Source: Desulfobacteraceae bacterium (lineage in GTDB: Bacteria > Desulfobacterota > Desulfobacteria > Desulfobacterales > Desulfobacteraceae). Taken from it: 47,814 bases of DNA. The notes below the pieces were generated by a model that saw only the letters and a program-made list of their open reading frames with translations, was not told the DNA's origin and made no database searches. A program made the translations under genes and the position numbers. Shown piece after piece: positions 15,771 to 24,314 of the stretch (its first letter is position 1; each line of letters starts with the position of its first letter). The DNA lies in NCBI GenBank assembly GCA_003354055.1, contig PIVQ01000007.1, positions 1 to 47,814 on the forward strand, given 5' to 3'.

Positions 15771-16394
15771 CTATTCTCCTAAAATTGAAGTTCTGCCCCC
15801 ATGGGGACATTCATGATCATGGTCGGTTACTTCATCACCGTTGGCTTTGATGCTGGGCGCTGAGATTGATCCGGCAGCCGCCATATCCGGTGCCCCCATG
15901 GAATCATCACTGGTGATGGCTTCGGTGGCATGAATCGGGCCTTCAACGAACACAGAGCCGGTCAGCTTAATATCCGGGGCGGTGGCTTCAATGGTTTTTG
16001 TGGCTATGGCTATAATGGAACCGGGGATATTTGCCTTTAAGATGTGGGTTTCCCGGTCATATTCAGTCACGGCACCATCTGCATATGTTGTCCGTCGAAC
16101 CGTGGCCGCATCGGCCGGGGCCGGGAACAAATCTCTGTAAATAGAAGGCAGGGCAACACCCAGGGCGGGATCACCGCATGGGCATAAAAGCAGGACCTGT
16201 TCATTCTTTTCCGGTGCCCACCACTCTTTGTCCGGGCCAGCCCTGTGGCTTAGCCAGGGGATCTTCCCTGTAACGAGATCACCGGATTTTACCGTAACCC
16301 GGTCACCTTCCTGGGTTTCCACAGTTGCATAGCGGATCATTCCCAAGAGCTTACGCTCCAGCTCAGCTACCCGGTATTCAAGATCCTGGGTCAT
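15771..16394 (-). CDS. V: P2 gpV-like baseplate spike protein
   Basis: The 207-aa protein matches baseplate assembly protein V. Residues 1-20 form a helix (QDLEYRVAELERKLLGMIRY), then an OB-like part with LSHRAGPDKEWWAPEKNEQVLLLCPCGDP, and then a beta-helical repeat region (SGSVFVEGPIHATEAIT-like). The end reads VTDHDHECPHGG. The HxH pattern near the tip of P2 gpV is known to hold an iron ion at the point of the spike; here HDH may do the same. The trimer pierces the outer membrane of the host. Confidence 0.92.
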   Translation of the reverse strand: MTQDLEYRVAELERKLLGMIRYATVETQEGDRVTVKSGDLVTGKIPWLSHRAGPDKEWWAPEKNEQVLLLCPCGDPALGVALPSIYRDLFPAPADAATVRRTTYADGAVTEYDRETHILKANIPGSIIAIATKTIEATAPDIKLTGSVFVEGPIHATEAITSDDSMGAPDMAAAGSISAPSIKANGDEVTDHDHECPHGGRTSILGE

Positions 16395-16945
16395 GGTGTT
16401 TCCTCCCCGGATGCCAACTCGTAATCCGCTTCATTGCCCTCTCCTACATCCGGAGAAAAGCCGATATAAAGTTGCGTAGGCATGGGCAGAGTTGCTTTGA
16501 AAATATCGTCTCCAAGGCGGACGGTCTGCGACCAGGTCACCGCCCACAGGGCAATCCCTTTGGTGGCAATTTTACCGGAATAAAGATTCTTGGATGCTGC
16601 TGTGCCGGCACTGAAAACATTATCTTCAAAACCCCACTTCCGGCCGTATATACGCTCGATAAGAAATTCGGTCATATTCAAGGCGGCAACGGCCCGGGGA
16701 AGCTTGGGCTTGTCTGAAGTCACCACATAAGCCACAAAAGTCACAGGAACATCCTGTTCCCCTGTTCCCACCTCTTCGGGCTTACCTGTGGCCATGACAG
16801 CCACATATACGGCCGGTGCCCGTCCGGACATCCGTTTGATCTCATCCTTATCAATCCGGCCGCCGTGGGATTCGCATGTTTTAAGCTCCGGCAGCCAGGT
16901 CTTGACCTGCTTGCAGATGGCTTCGATTAAATCGTTTAACATCAT
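16391..16945 (-). CDS. Mu gp37-like protein (DUF1834)
   Basis: The 184-aa protein begins MMLNDLIEAICKQVKTWLPE and has KRMSGRAPAVYVAVMATGKPE and VTSDKPKLPRAVAALNMTEFLIERIYGRKW, the pattern of the DUF1834 family (Mu gp37-like). In Mu this gene lies at the head-to-tail boundary, and the product is thought to help join tail to head. The start overlaps the stop of the virion morphogenesis gene by four bases, and its stop overlaps the start of gpV. It marks the point where the Mu-type head module meets the P2-type tail module. Confidence 0.85.
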   Translation of the reverse strand: MMLNDLIEAICKQVKTWLPELKTCESHGGRIDKDEIKRMSGRAPAVYVAVMATGKPEEVGTGEQDVPVTFVAYVVTSDKPKLPRAVAALNMTEFLIERIYGRKWGFEDNVFSAGTAASKNLYSGKIATKGIALWAVTWSQTVRLGDDIFKATLPMPTQLYIGFSPDVGEGNEADYELASGEETP

Positions 16946-17397
16946 GCCGCCCCCATTATCTGCGCATCCAACCAGTCATCAACAATAACTATCAGATCGT
17001 CTTCATTTTCACTGGAAAGCCCCAGATATTTCCGGTCCGGGATATCAATCCCGACCTCTTCCCCGCCAAATTGGTGGATGGCACCGTAAATCAAATTGGT
17101 ACCGATGATCACCGCGTCCCCGGTCAGTTCATAGGTGATGGAATCCAGCAGATCCCCTTCACCTTCCAAAAGGCTTTGACCATCGTGGCGGGTGGGCTTG
17201 TACCCTTCGGACCAGTCATCCCAGCCATCACCGGTAAGTGGATCTGTCTTCTCCGATTCGATCCGCCTGCGGGTCTGGCTTTCCACTTCGGATCCGGCCA
17301 GATCCAGAAGTTCGCCCAGCTCAGCATCGGCCAAACGCTCCAGCCGTTTGGCCAGCCGGGCAAACTCCAGATCTATGACAATGCCGACATCTGCCAT
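16942..17397 (-). CDS. G: Phage virion morphogenesis protein (Mu gpG-like)
   Basis: The 151-aa protein contains LAGSEVESQTRRRIESEKTDPLTGDGW and the end motif YGAIHQFGGEEVGIDIPDRKYLGLS, which define the phage virion morphogenesis family (Pfam PF05069, relatives of P2 gpS and Mu gpG). It is a small protein needed at the stage of tail or neck completion. No strong ribosome site other than the overlap with the DUF1320 stop (one base) is visible, so it is probably coupled to the upstream gene. The length is typical. Confidence 0.88.
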   Translation of the reverse strand: MADVGIVIDLEFARLAKRLERLADAELGELLDLAGSEVESQTRRRIESEKTDPLTGDGWDDWSEGYKPTRHDGQSLLEGEGDLLDSITYELTGDAVIIGTNLIYGAIHQFGGEEVGIDIPDRKYLGLSSENEDDLIVIVDDWLDAQIMGAA

Positions 17398-17823
17398 TTA
17401 CAACCCCGCCATGGTGTTCCGGTTAAAAAGACGCCCCGGACCGGAAAAGGTCACCCCGCCGTTGGGGCTGGCCTCGGTTTCTTCAATGTCCAGGACCATG
17501 GTACCGGAGGCAATGCTCTTCAGGGTTTTAACGGCATCATCGTACCGTTGCCGCCTCTCTTCCGTGTTGCCCAGGGCATCGGATACCATCCGGTAAAGAG
17601 CAATATCCACGGATAAACGAACCAGGAGTTCTGGCGGATCCACCAGGGGCAGAGTGTGCTTAACGGCAAGATACGGATCCATTTCCTGGGCAGCGTCTGC
17701 AAGGGCCTTTTCAATGGCAGCCTCATCCGCGATCTCTTCATCCGGATCATTGGGATCCGGTATCATGGGGTAGTTGACATCCTTGTACCGGCCGTCAATA
17801 TCCGCTTTAGTTGCATAGGCCAT
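17398..17823 (-). CDS. Mu gp36-like protein (DUF1320)
   Basis: The 141-aa protein begins MAYATKADIDGRY and has EEIADEAAIEKALADAAQEMDPYLAVKHTLPL with LVRLSVDIALYRM, the signature of DUF1320 (Mu gp36). It is thought to be a head completion or connector protein of Mu-type phages. It starts 5 bp after the HI1506-type gene and ends directly before the morphogenesis gene. Length and neighbours agree with Mu. Confidence 0.9.
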   Translation of the reverse strand: MAYATKADIDGRYKDVNYPMIPDPNDPDEEIADEAAIEKALADAAQEMDPYLAVKHTLPLVDPPELLVRLSVDIALYRMVSDALGNTEERRQRYDDAVKTLKSIASGTMVLDIEETEASPNGGVTFSGPGRLFNRNTMAGL

Positions 17824-17828
17824 GGGGT

Positions 17829-18182
17829 TTACTCCTTGCCCTCTGCCCGGATGATTTCAAATGCCTGATCCCGCTGATCCTTGGTGACATCCCCTTTCAG
17901 GATCGCTTCCATGGCCTTGATATCCGGGGCACCGCTTGTGATGGTATCCTCGTTTTCAATAGCCTTTCGGGCTGCTGCTATAATTGAGGGATCAAGCTCC
18001 GGTTTTTCGTTCTCCGGGACGGTTTCGGCCGGGGTAATGGTTACGCTGAGCTTTGGCTCAGCCATCAGGATCTCCAGCTCATCCTCGCTGAAATGATCAT
18101 CCGGCCATGTGACCGGATTTTTCGAATGGGCTTCGCCGCACCGGCGAAACCCTTCTGTTGTGGACCGTATAACTACGGGCAT
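17829..18182 (-). CDS. HI1506/Mu gp35-like protein
   Basis: This 117-aa protein starts MPVVIRSTTEGFRRCGEAHSK and carries WPDDHFSEDELEILMAEPKLSVT, the conserved HI1506-type segment seen in Mu-like phages right after the major head gene. That segment suggests a Mu gp35-like protein, whose function is not well defined. The C-terminus is helical and charged. GGAGGTAAC stands before the ATG. It lies 26 bp downstream of the major head gene. Confidence 0.85.
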   Translation of the reverse strand: MPVVIRSTTEGFRRCGEAHSKNPVTWPDDHFSEDELEILMAEPKLSVTITPAETVPENEKPELDPSIIAAARKAIENEDTITSGAPDIKAMEAILKGDVTKDQRDQAFEIIRAEGKE

Positions 18183-18208
18183 GGTGTTACCTCCTATAAT
18201 CTATCAGG

Positions 18209-19111
18209 TTAAATCCAATCCGGTACCAGTAGCTCCAGCTTGCCATGGAGAGTATTGGTTTCTCCGCCGTTGACGATTTCTTTCATTTCCTCTTCAGCCG
18301 TTTTTTCCTGACCGGATCTGACCACCAAAAGATTGGGGCGAATACCAAGCTTTTTACCGCCGTCTGCCCTGAAGTCTTTCATAGCTTCCAAAGCTGCCCA
18401 GATATTGTCTGCTGTGAGGGTTGCCTTGGAACACAAAGCCATCTGCCAGAACCCGTATCCGGCATTGGCCCGACAGTCCACGCCGTAATAAAATTGTTTC
18501 GACATAAACACATTGGAATCTGTGGGTTTGTCCATGCGGTCAAATTTCATGGGTTTACGCTCCTGATAGATCAGGGGCTTGATGGCTCTGGTGGTATCCA
18601 GAAGGAACCAGGCAGGTCCGGCACCATCAATGAAATTTGGAACAGAAACCGCTCCACCTGTGCCGTCTGCATTGGAGTAAACCGGATGGTCAATATCAAA
18701 GAAATACTGGTTGTCATAACATTCCGTAGCAAGGCCTGCATCTAACAGAGGAAAAATCAATTCATCCGGGAACACCTCGGCAGCCCTGCCCATCTCCTGG
18801 AAAAGGGGGCCGTATACGCCGATTTCGTCATCTTCAATGTCATCACGATCCACACCAATGGTGGATTCAAAGGGTTTGTTCACAAGACTGTAGGCATGGG
18901 CTGCCATGGCATTGATTACACGGTCACCGATCCATTCACGAAATGCTGGCCATTTGCCCAGCCACCCATAGGTGGTGGATTTTCCTGCGCTTGGCACCTT
19001 GGTGGCCACTTTCAAGTACTGGGACATGGCCATGGACTGGCCTTCCTGGAACTTTCTGCTGTAGCCCACCATCAGGGACTGCAAAACAGCCGGAGTCACA
19101 ATGGTTGTCAT
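18209..19111 (-). CDS. T (Mu): Mu gpT-like major head protein
   Basis: The 300-aa protein begins MTTIVTPAVLQSLMVGYSRKFQEG and contains KSTTYGWLGKWPAFREWIGDR and NKPFESTIGVDRDDIEDDEIGVYGPLFQEMG, the defining patterns of the Mu-like major head subunit gpT. It forms the capsid by the HK97-type fold. The start overlaps the last base of the protease/scaffold stop (TAATG), and GGAG lies eight bases upstream. The length matches the 300-305 aa of the family. Confidence 0.95.
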   Translation of the reverse strand: MTTIVTPAVLQSLMVGYSRKFQEGQSMAMSQYLKVATKVPSAGKSTTYGWLGKWPAFREWIGDRVINAMAAHAYSLVNKPFESTIGVDRDDIEDDEIGVYGPLFQEMGRAAEVFPDELIFPLLDAGLATECYDNQYFFDIDHPVYSNADGTGGAVSVPNFIDGAGPAWFLLDTTRAIKPLIYQERKPMKFDRMDKPTDSNVFMSKQFYYGVDCRANAGYGFWQMALCSKATLTADNIWAALEAMKDFRADGGKKLGIRPNLLVVRSGQEKTAEEEMKEIVNGGETNTLHGKLELLVPDWI

Positions 19112-19617
19112 TAGGCAATCTCCTTTTTGCTTTTAAGAAATTCATCTTCGGCAATGCCCAACTGCTGGCAAACCGCCTTATCCTCACTTGTCAAAGACCC
19201 TTTGTCATGATTCAGATCCTTGTCATTCAGATCCGAATCCTTGACCACCTTGGGCGCGGTTTTAGCAAATTCCTTGAACCTGTCCAGGCCGCCATCGGTT
19301 TTGCACTGGGCCACATGATAGTCCTTGCTGCCCGGGGTGATTTTGCCGCCTTTCAGGGCCTGGTTGATGGCAGTGTCGATCTCATCATCCAGGGTCTTGG
19401 CTTCCTGATCCTTGACCTTTTGCTCGGCATTGCTGGCCCGATCCACGGCGGCATCATAATCCGAACGCGGAACAAACTTTCCAAGGTCCGGGGTGGTAGC
19501 CCGGTTTTCCGCCGTGGCCAGTTCCCCTTTCAAGGCGGTAACTTTGGTAAGCGCCTGTTCCTCGGTTGTGCCGTCCGCAAGGCCCAGGGCCTGGCAGATG
19601 GCTTTTAACAAATCCAT
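19111..19617 (-). CDS. Z: Internal scaffold protein (Mu gpZ-like)
   Basis: ATG 19617 lies in the frame of the protease gene and follows AAGGAG (19629-19624) by six bases. This is a better ribosome site than most true starts in the window. Translation from here gives 168 aa beginning MDLLKAICQALGLADG, followed by the coiled, charged scaffold region. In Mu the scaffold Z comes from an in-frame start in gene I in the same way, so separate production of the scaffold is likely. The amino-acid sequence is identical to the C-terminal half of the full-length protein. Confidence 0.75.
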   Translation of the reverse strand: MDLLKAICQALGLADGTTEEQALTKVTALKGELATAENRATTPDLGKFVPRSDYDAAVDRASNAEQKVKDQEAKTLDDEIDTAINQALKGGKITPGSKDYHVAQCKTDGGLDRFKEFAKTAPKVVKDSDLNDKDLNHDKGSLTSEDKAVCQQLGIAEDEFLKSKKEIA

Positions 19618-20094
19618 ACCTGTCTCCTTAGTTTGGGTTTCTTCCTGATTCAGGGCGGTCAGATGCAGGTTGGGCTTATTGGTCAGCCCGGCCGAATCTA
19701 TCCGGATGATCCTGCCGTCCTTTACGCGGTAGACGATGACCGGGGACAGATAACGGTAAGCCTTGGCTTTGACATCCTTGGCCCCGTCATCCGTCCACTC
19801 GGTCTTCCCCCAGATCGCACCGTCCCTAACTTCCATTGCCTTAATCCACCCGGCTGCCGGTGCCTTCTCCCCATGGGGCGCTTTCTTTTCCGTGGCATGC
19901 TCCCAGTCAATGGGAAGGTCAGCACCGTTTTCATAGAAAGCCGCCACCACCTGGTCCGGTGTCGGATTAATCCATTTGCGGCCGTCCCGTCCTGCGACGA
20001 TTTCCCCAGCCGGTATCAGCTCCACCCATTCGGGCAGGGTGCCGTCTTCCGGCAGCCGAACGTTTAAGGCAATTTTTAAACTTTTCTTTTCCAT
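19111..20094 (-). CDS. I (Mu): Mu gpI-like head protease with C-terminal scaffold
   Basis: The 327-aa protein matches the Mu-like I family. The N-terminal 150 residues hold the protease part (VAAFYENGADLPIDWEHATEK, AAGWIKAMEVRDGAIWGKTEWT, YRYLSPVIVYR). The rest is a helical, Glu/Lys-rich scaffold part (ATAENRATTPDLGKFVPRSDYDA). In Mu the same gene makes full-length protease I and, from an internal start, the scaffold Z. The same arrangement is present here, with a strong internal ribosome site at 19629-19624. It lies upstream of the major head gene with a one-base overlap. Both products should leave the capsid as DNA enters. Confidence 0.92.
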   Translation of the reverse strand: MEKKSLKIALNVRLPEDGTLPEWVELIPAGEIVAGRDGRKWINPTPDQVVAAFYENGADLPIDWEHATEKKAPHGEKAPAAGWIKAMEVRDGAIWGKTEWTDDGAKDVKAKAYRYLSPVIVYRVKDGRIIRIDSAGLTNKPNLHLTALNQEETQTKETGMDLLKAICQALGLADGTTEEQALTKVTALKGELATAENRATTPDLGKFVPRSDYDAAVDRASNAEQKVKDQEAKTLDDEIDTAINQALKGGKITPGSKDYHVAQCKTDGGLDRFKEFAKTAPKVVKDSDLNDKDLNHDKGSLTSEDKAVCQQLGIAEDEFLKSKKEIA

Positions 20095-20303
20095 GAAGAT
20101 ATGGATACCAGATGGGCAGGAAAGATGGATTTCAAGCGTTTGAAAATGAATTGTAAGGGTTTTTGAGGGATCTCAGGGGAAAATGCCCCGGCAAAACACA
20201 CGTTTTATGTATTCAGGCTGTCAAATTAGCCTTTTTTTGCTTAAAAACGGTGGTAGGACATGGAAAGATATAGAGCAACCCCTGTACGGGCAAATTTGAG
20301 GCT
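20095..20303. other. 209-bp gap between head genes F and I
   Basis: This is the largest gap in the otherwise overlapping late operon. On the minus strand it carries a perfect TTGACA (about 20223) without a clear -10 box at 16-18 bases, and a short GGGG/CCCC hairpin. No open frame with a ribosome site is seen. It may hold an internal promoter for the head genes. Confidence 0.35.
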
Positions 20304-21137
20304 TTATTCTGAATCCTGTTTCCATTGGTTTTTTGCCACCTTGGCATCGGCCGGATGGGCCGCCTTGAATTTATCCTCCAGGAGACCGGTCAGATTCTTC
20401 TTACGGCCCTTGCCCGGGTTATAGTCCCAGCCCGGGTCAATACCCTGGGCAACAAACTGGGTTTCCCCGGTCCGTTTGTTTTTCCATTTGCGCATCTGGA
20501 TGACCGGATCCTGACTGGCACCGCCCAGGCGCTGCGCCTCTTGTTTGCTGACCTGGCGAACCCGGCATTTGCAGCCCCAGCCGTTGGGCGGATAGTGGGT
20601 ATTCCAGAATTCATGATCTATGGGCAGAACCAAACGGTTCCAGGCCAGGTGTTTATCCCGGTGGACCCGGGAAGGCCCAAGAGAATAAACCAGATAGGGC
20701 CGAACCTTCTTGGTCCGCTGTGCCCGGTCCCATTGCCCGGCTGCCCGGGCGGTTTTCATATTGGCCCGGTAAATGGTTTTCAGCCGCCTGGGGGATCCCA
20801 ACTTTGCGGAAACGGTTTCCCCGGTCTTAGGATCCACCATATCTTTTATGCCCCACCAGCCCCGCTTTTTTAACAGGGGTTCAAGCTGCTTGCGAAACTG
20901 GGCAAAGGTTTCTCCGTTTTCAATAGCCTGGTCAACCGCCTCCCGGATATCTTCCAGCAGATCCAGTTCCGTAACCTTGGCCACTGTAAAGGCATTGGCA
21001 TGTTCGACCTGCCACACATCCCGATAGTCAAAACCGATCTTCCAGCCCTTGGCCCGGAAGTAGTCCAGGGCCTCTCTGGGAACCGGTCCGGGATGATATC
21101 CACTTGTGCCCTTCAGGGTATCAACCATCGGTTGCAT
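20304..21137 (-). CDS. F: Mu gpF-like minor head protein (SPP1 gp7 family)
   Basis: The protein has 277 aa from ATG 21137; ATG 21128 is the alternative. It overlaps the portal gene end by 17 bases. PGPVPREALDYFRAKGWKIGFDYRDVWQVEHANAFTVAKV is the characteristic start of gpF, and the C-terminal part (HYPPNGWGCKCRVRQVSKQEAQ) has the Cys pattern of the SPP1 gp7 head morphogenesis fold. It is an internal or minor capsid protein made together with the portal and protease. Position between portal and protease is as in Mu. Confidence 0.9.
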   Translation of the reverse strand: MQPMVDTLKGTSGYHPGPVPREALDYFRAKGWKIGFDYRDVWQVEHANAFTVAKVTELDLLEDIREAVDQAIENGETFAQFRKQLEPLLKKRGWWGIKDMVDPKTGETVSAKLGSPRRLKTIYRANMKTARAAGQWDRAQRTKKVRPYLVYSLGPSRVHRDKHLAWNRLVLPIDHEFWNTHYPPNGWGCKCRVRQVSKQEAQRLGGASQDPVIQMRKWKNKRTGETQFVAQGIDPGWDYNPGKGRKKNLTGLLEDKFKAAHPADAKVAKNQWKQDSE

Positions 21138-22671
21138 CACCCATACCCCGTGCCGTGAACGTGGCCTGGGCAAGTTTTTGGATCAGCTCTTCCGGGTTCA
21201 TCTTTCCCAGAAGCCCGGGCAGGTCTGCCAGAAATTCCTCATAGGATCCGCTCTGCTCGGCCAGCTCCAGGACCGGGTTGATGACAGGTTCCATCACCGG
21301 CTCCCAGTCTGCGGCCATAGCCTGGGCCAGTTCGTTCAATTCATCAGCCGCATCCGGGTTTGTATTGTCCCGGTTCATGGCTGTTGAAACCGCTCTATTC
21401 TCGGCTGAAGCGGATACCGTCCCCGCTACCTGCAATACGTCTTCATCGTTAACCGGATCCGGAATACGGAATTTTTTCCTTGCCCAGTCTGCCGGTGCAT
21501 TGATCCCTATGGGTACCAGCTTATCAAGACATTCCGCCAGGACCTTTAAATCTTCCGGTTCCGGTACCGGCAATAGTATTCTGGGATATTTATCCTGCAC
21601 CCCGAAATTGATATCAACAAAGGGTTTCACCAGATCCCGGTTCAGGGTGTTGCCCAGGGCTTTGGCATCTGCCTTGCTAATATCTTTTCTGACATCCTCC
21701 TGGGCATCATCATTGCCCAGCTTTCCCGGGGTGCCTTCGGTGCTGGCCACCTGGCCCAGAACCGCCTTGGATACCTGCCGGTCAAGCCAATCGGCCAGCC
21801 CTATGAATAGTTTATCCCCGCCTGATGATTTGGCCGCCTCAATGAACTCAATCCGCATATTATCGGGTATTACGGCAGCCGCATCACTGCCGATATTGGC
21901 CACCGCCTTGATCAGGGTATTGATATCCTTTTCCAGGGCACCGGGTTTGTGGCGGCCCACCCGCAGGGGCATGCCGAACACCTCGCAAAAAGCCATCCAA
22001 TCTTTGAGGGTGTATGACTTGCACATATAGCTGACCGCAGCCAGCCTGGCCAGGCCCCCCCGGATGGGCAGGCCGGATTTAATTTTAGGAGTATGGATAA
22101 TGAATTTATAGGGAGGCAAAGGCAGCCCGTTGTGGTGGCCTTCATCCATCAAGCGAAGGGTTCTGCCGTCATTCTCATCAAACACAAAAAAACGGGGATC
22201 CCGCCATTCATAGGTGGGGATCCAGACCGCACCGGTCTCCCACATATTTTCCACAGCGGAATATCCCTTGCCCAGAGCGTCCAGAAGATCATCCACCGCC
22301 TCTCCGAACTCAGGCTTACGGGTCAGTTCCCGGACCGTTGCTGCGATCTCCACATCTTTTTTATCCTCGGATGCCTCTTCCACGATCACATCAAGGCCTG
22401 ATACTGACCGCTTCCGGGTACCCAGCACACTGGCATAATGGGGTTCACGCTCTTCCATTTCTTCGGCCAGGGTCAGGTAAGCCCACGCATTCCCCTCGGT
22501 TGCGTCTCTCAAAATAGTAGCCAGGCGTTCCGGGGTCAGGCCGTCCGCTGCGGATCCATATCCCCAGACAGAACGAATCCCCGTTAATGTCGGGGCAGCC
22601 ACCTCCTGGGTCAGTTCTCGCTTGGGTAACAGCTTTCCATCCGGCCCGTAAAGACGGCCTTTTTCAGTCAT
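21121..22671 (-). CDS. Mu gp29-like portal protein (DUF935)
   Basis: The 516-aa protein begins MTEKGRLYGPDGKLLPKRELTQEVAAPTLTG and has LTPERLATILRDATEGNAWAYLTLAEEMEEREPHYASVLGTRK, which is the DUF935 portal signature. The portal ring is the entry for DNA at one vertex and the docking site of terminase and tail. GGAGGAATCTT precedes the ATG, which overlaps the terminase stop by four bases. The length is normal (500-540 aa). The C-terminal tail is acidic and Ala/Asn-rich. Confidence 0.94.
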   Translation of the reverse strand: MTEKGRLYGPDGKLLPKRELTQEVAAPTLTGIRSVWGYGSAADGLTPERLATILRDATEGNAWAYLTLAEEMEEREPHYASVLGTRKRSVSGLDVIVEEASEDKKDVEIAATVRELTRKPEFGEAVDDLLDALGKGYSAVENMWETGAVWIPTYEWRDPRFFVFDENDGRTLRLMDEGHHNGLPLPPYKFIIHTPKIKSGLPIRGGLARLAAVSYMCKSYTLKDWMAFCEVFGMPLRVGRHKPGALEKDINTLIKAVANIGSDAAAVIPDNMRIEFIEAAKSSGGDKLFIGLADWLDRQVSKAVLGQVASTEGTPGKLGNDDAQEDVRKDISKADAKALGNTLNRDLVKPFVDINFGVQDKYPRILLPVPEPEDLKVLAECLDKLVPIGINAPADWARKKFRIPDPVNDEDVLQVAGTVSASAENRAVSTAMNRDNTNPDAADELNELAQAMAADWEPVMEPVINPVLELAEQSGSYEEFLADLPGLLGKMNPEELIQKLAQATFTARGMGDATDG

Positions 22672-24314
22672 AAGATTCCTCCTTTTGTGCTAAAACCCGC
22701 CGTAATCCGGACAGGCCGGTCTATGGGATCATGATCCGGTCCGGTACCGGTTTTCACAGGGATGTAGCCGAATGATTCCACATCGCTTAAAGATGCAAAC
22801 CATGCCAGGGCCAGGGCAATGGCTGCATCCCCATGGCGCTTGAGACTGGAATCCTTGGTGTCCGCCTGCCGGAGCTTGGGCAGCTTAATTATCCCGTCAA
22901 TGCGCTCTAAGGCGCGGATATCGTTTTTCACATCAGCATCTTTACCCAGGTCAATAGTCTTATCCTCAAAGGCCTGGACAAAAGGTTCCATGTTTGCCCT
23001 GTACCAGGCATTGCTGAGCATCACCATAATGATCACTTCATAACCAAACTCATCAGCACAATACTCGGCAATGGTATGGCCGCTGCCCGTGGCATCCATG
23101 GCCCCGCATCGGAACCTGGGCAAGCGCGGGATAATATGGAAAATGATTTGCTGCTGATGCCGGGTGGGCACATTGTGCATCTCAAGAACCCACGGCACCT
23201 TCCGGGTTAAGTTCTGCATGATCGCAGCAGGAGTGAAAACGGCAAAATCACAGTATCTTGAATAATCGGATCCAAACACATGTTCCAGATCCGGGTCGAG
23301 CTGCTCAAGCAACGGATCCAGATGAATGCGTATCCATTCTTCGATCCAGGAATCCCGTTCCGGCAGGCTTTTTAACAAAAAACTATCATCCATAGCCAGG
23401 CGAAGGACGGGCCGTTCTTCAGGCATACACGCTTCAACCAGAACACCGGGGATGGCCACACCGGATCCTTCTCTTGGAATGGCGTCCAGTTCTTCCCGCA
23501 TGGCAGCCTTGCGGGTGCCGTAGCCTTTGCGGACAAGCTCGTACCATTCCTGTTTGCCTTCAGGCGTGAACTTCCAGCCCTTCATCATGCAGACCCGTTC
23601 GTACAGTCCATTATTTACTGCATCGTCAAAGGTGACATGGAAAACTTTGAAGGCGTACAACCCTGCCAGAGAATCTTTGATAAGCTGATTAAAGGGGTTT
23701 CCCGCTCCGTTGTGAGTGGATATTATCCGGATCCGGCCGCCCCAGATGATCAGGGCAATACAGGCTTCGATCACGGCGCCCACGTTTATGTGGAAGGCTG
23801 CTTCGTCAATATTCACGATCCCCTGAAGGCCGCGAATATTAGCAGGATTTGATGACAGGGCCACCATCTGAAACCCGGAGGCAAACCGGATTCTATAGGC
23901 AGTGATCTGCCGGGTGTTGCCGTCCTTGTCCTGGTCATCAAACAAAAAGACCTCTATGCCGTTCCACCCGTCTGCCATGGATGCTGCCATAACCTTTGCC
24001 ATATGGGCGGCATAGCCGATATACTCCAGCCCCTTATCCTTGGTATCCCCCACATAATAGCAATTGTCTCCGCCAGCGGCTCGGGTGCTGGATGCGGTGA
24101 TGGCATCGTCCAGGGCCGTGGCATAGGTGATGCCGGTCCGCCGCCCCTTTTCTGCAATGTTCAGGGGATATTCGTGGATCTGCTTGCACCAGGTCACCTG
24201 GTGCAGCATCAGGATCCCGTCCGCCAAAGGGTTATGATTTTCGGGGATATCCCGGACGCTTGGGGGCAGTTCATCCCGGTCTAAGATTCTTATGGTGTCG
24301 CCGGGTAAGCTCAT
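22668..24314 (-). CDS. terL: Mu gp28-like large terminase
   Basis: The 548-aa protein matches the large terminase of Mu-type phages. An ATPase part lies in the first 250 residues: the Walker A-like loop is AEKGRRTGITYA (about residue 54), and NIRGLQGIVNIDEAAFH (about 160) provides the Walker B acidic pair. The C-terminal part has nuclease-type acidic residues (FGSDYSRYCDFAVF, RCGAMDATGSGHTIAEYCAD, HGDAAIALALAWFAS). The enzyme pumps phage DNA into heads by headful packaging of integrated copies with flanking host DNA. Start and stop overlap the neighbours by four bases. Confidence 0.94.
   Translation of the reverse strand: MSLPGDTIRILDRDELPPSVRDIPENHNPLADGILMLHQVTWCKQIHEYPLNIAEKGRRTGITYATALDDAITASSTRAAGGDNCYYVGDTKDKGLEYIGYAAHMAKVMAASMADGWNGIEVFLFDDQDKDGNTRQITAYRIRFASGFQMVALSSNPANIRGLQGIVNIDEAAFHINVGAVIEACIALIIWGGRIRIISTHNGAGNPFNQLIKDSLAGLYAFKVFHVTFDDAVNNGLYERVCMMKGWKFTPEGKQEWYELVRKGYGTRKAAMREELDAIPREGSGVAIPGVLVEACMPEERPVLRLAMDDSFLLKSLPERDSWIEEWIRIHLDPLLEQLDPDLEHVFGSDYSRYCDFAVFTPAAIMQNLTRKVPWVLEMHNVPTRHQQQIIFHIIPRLPRFRCGAMDATGSGHTIAEYCADEFGYEVIIMVMLSNAWYRANMEPFVQAFEDKTIDLGKDADVKNDIRALERIDGIIKLPKLRQADTKDSSLKRHGDAAIALALAWFASLSDVESFGYIPVKTGTGPDHDPIDRPVRITAGFSTKGGIL

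Noticed and set aside
20304..21173. Start of the gpF gene at 21173
   Set aside because: The first 12 residues of that frame are inside the portal gene and are Arg/Pro-rich without a ribosome site; ATG 21137 or 21128 fits the family N-terminus better.
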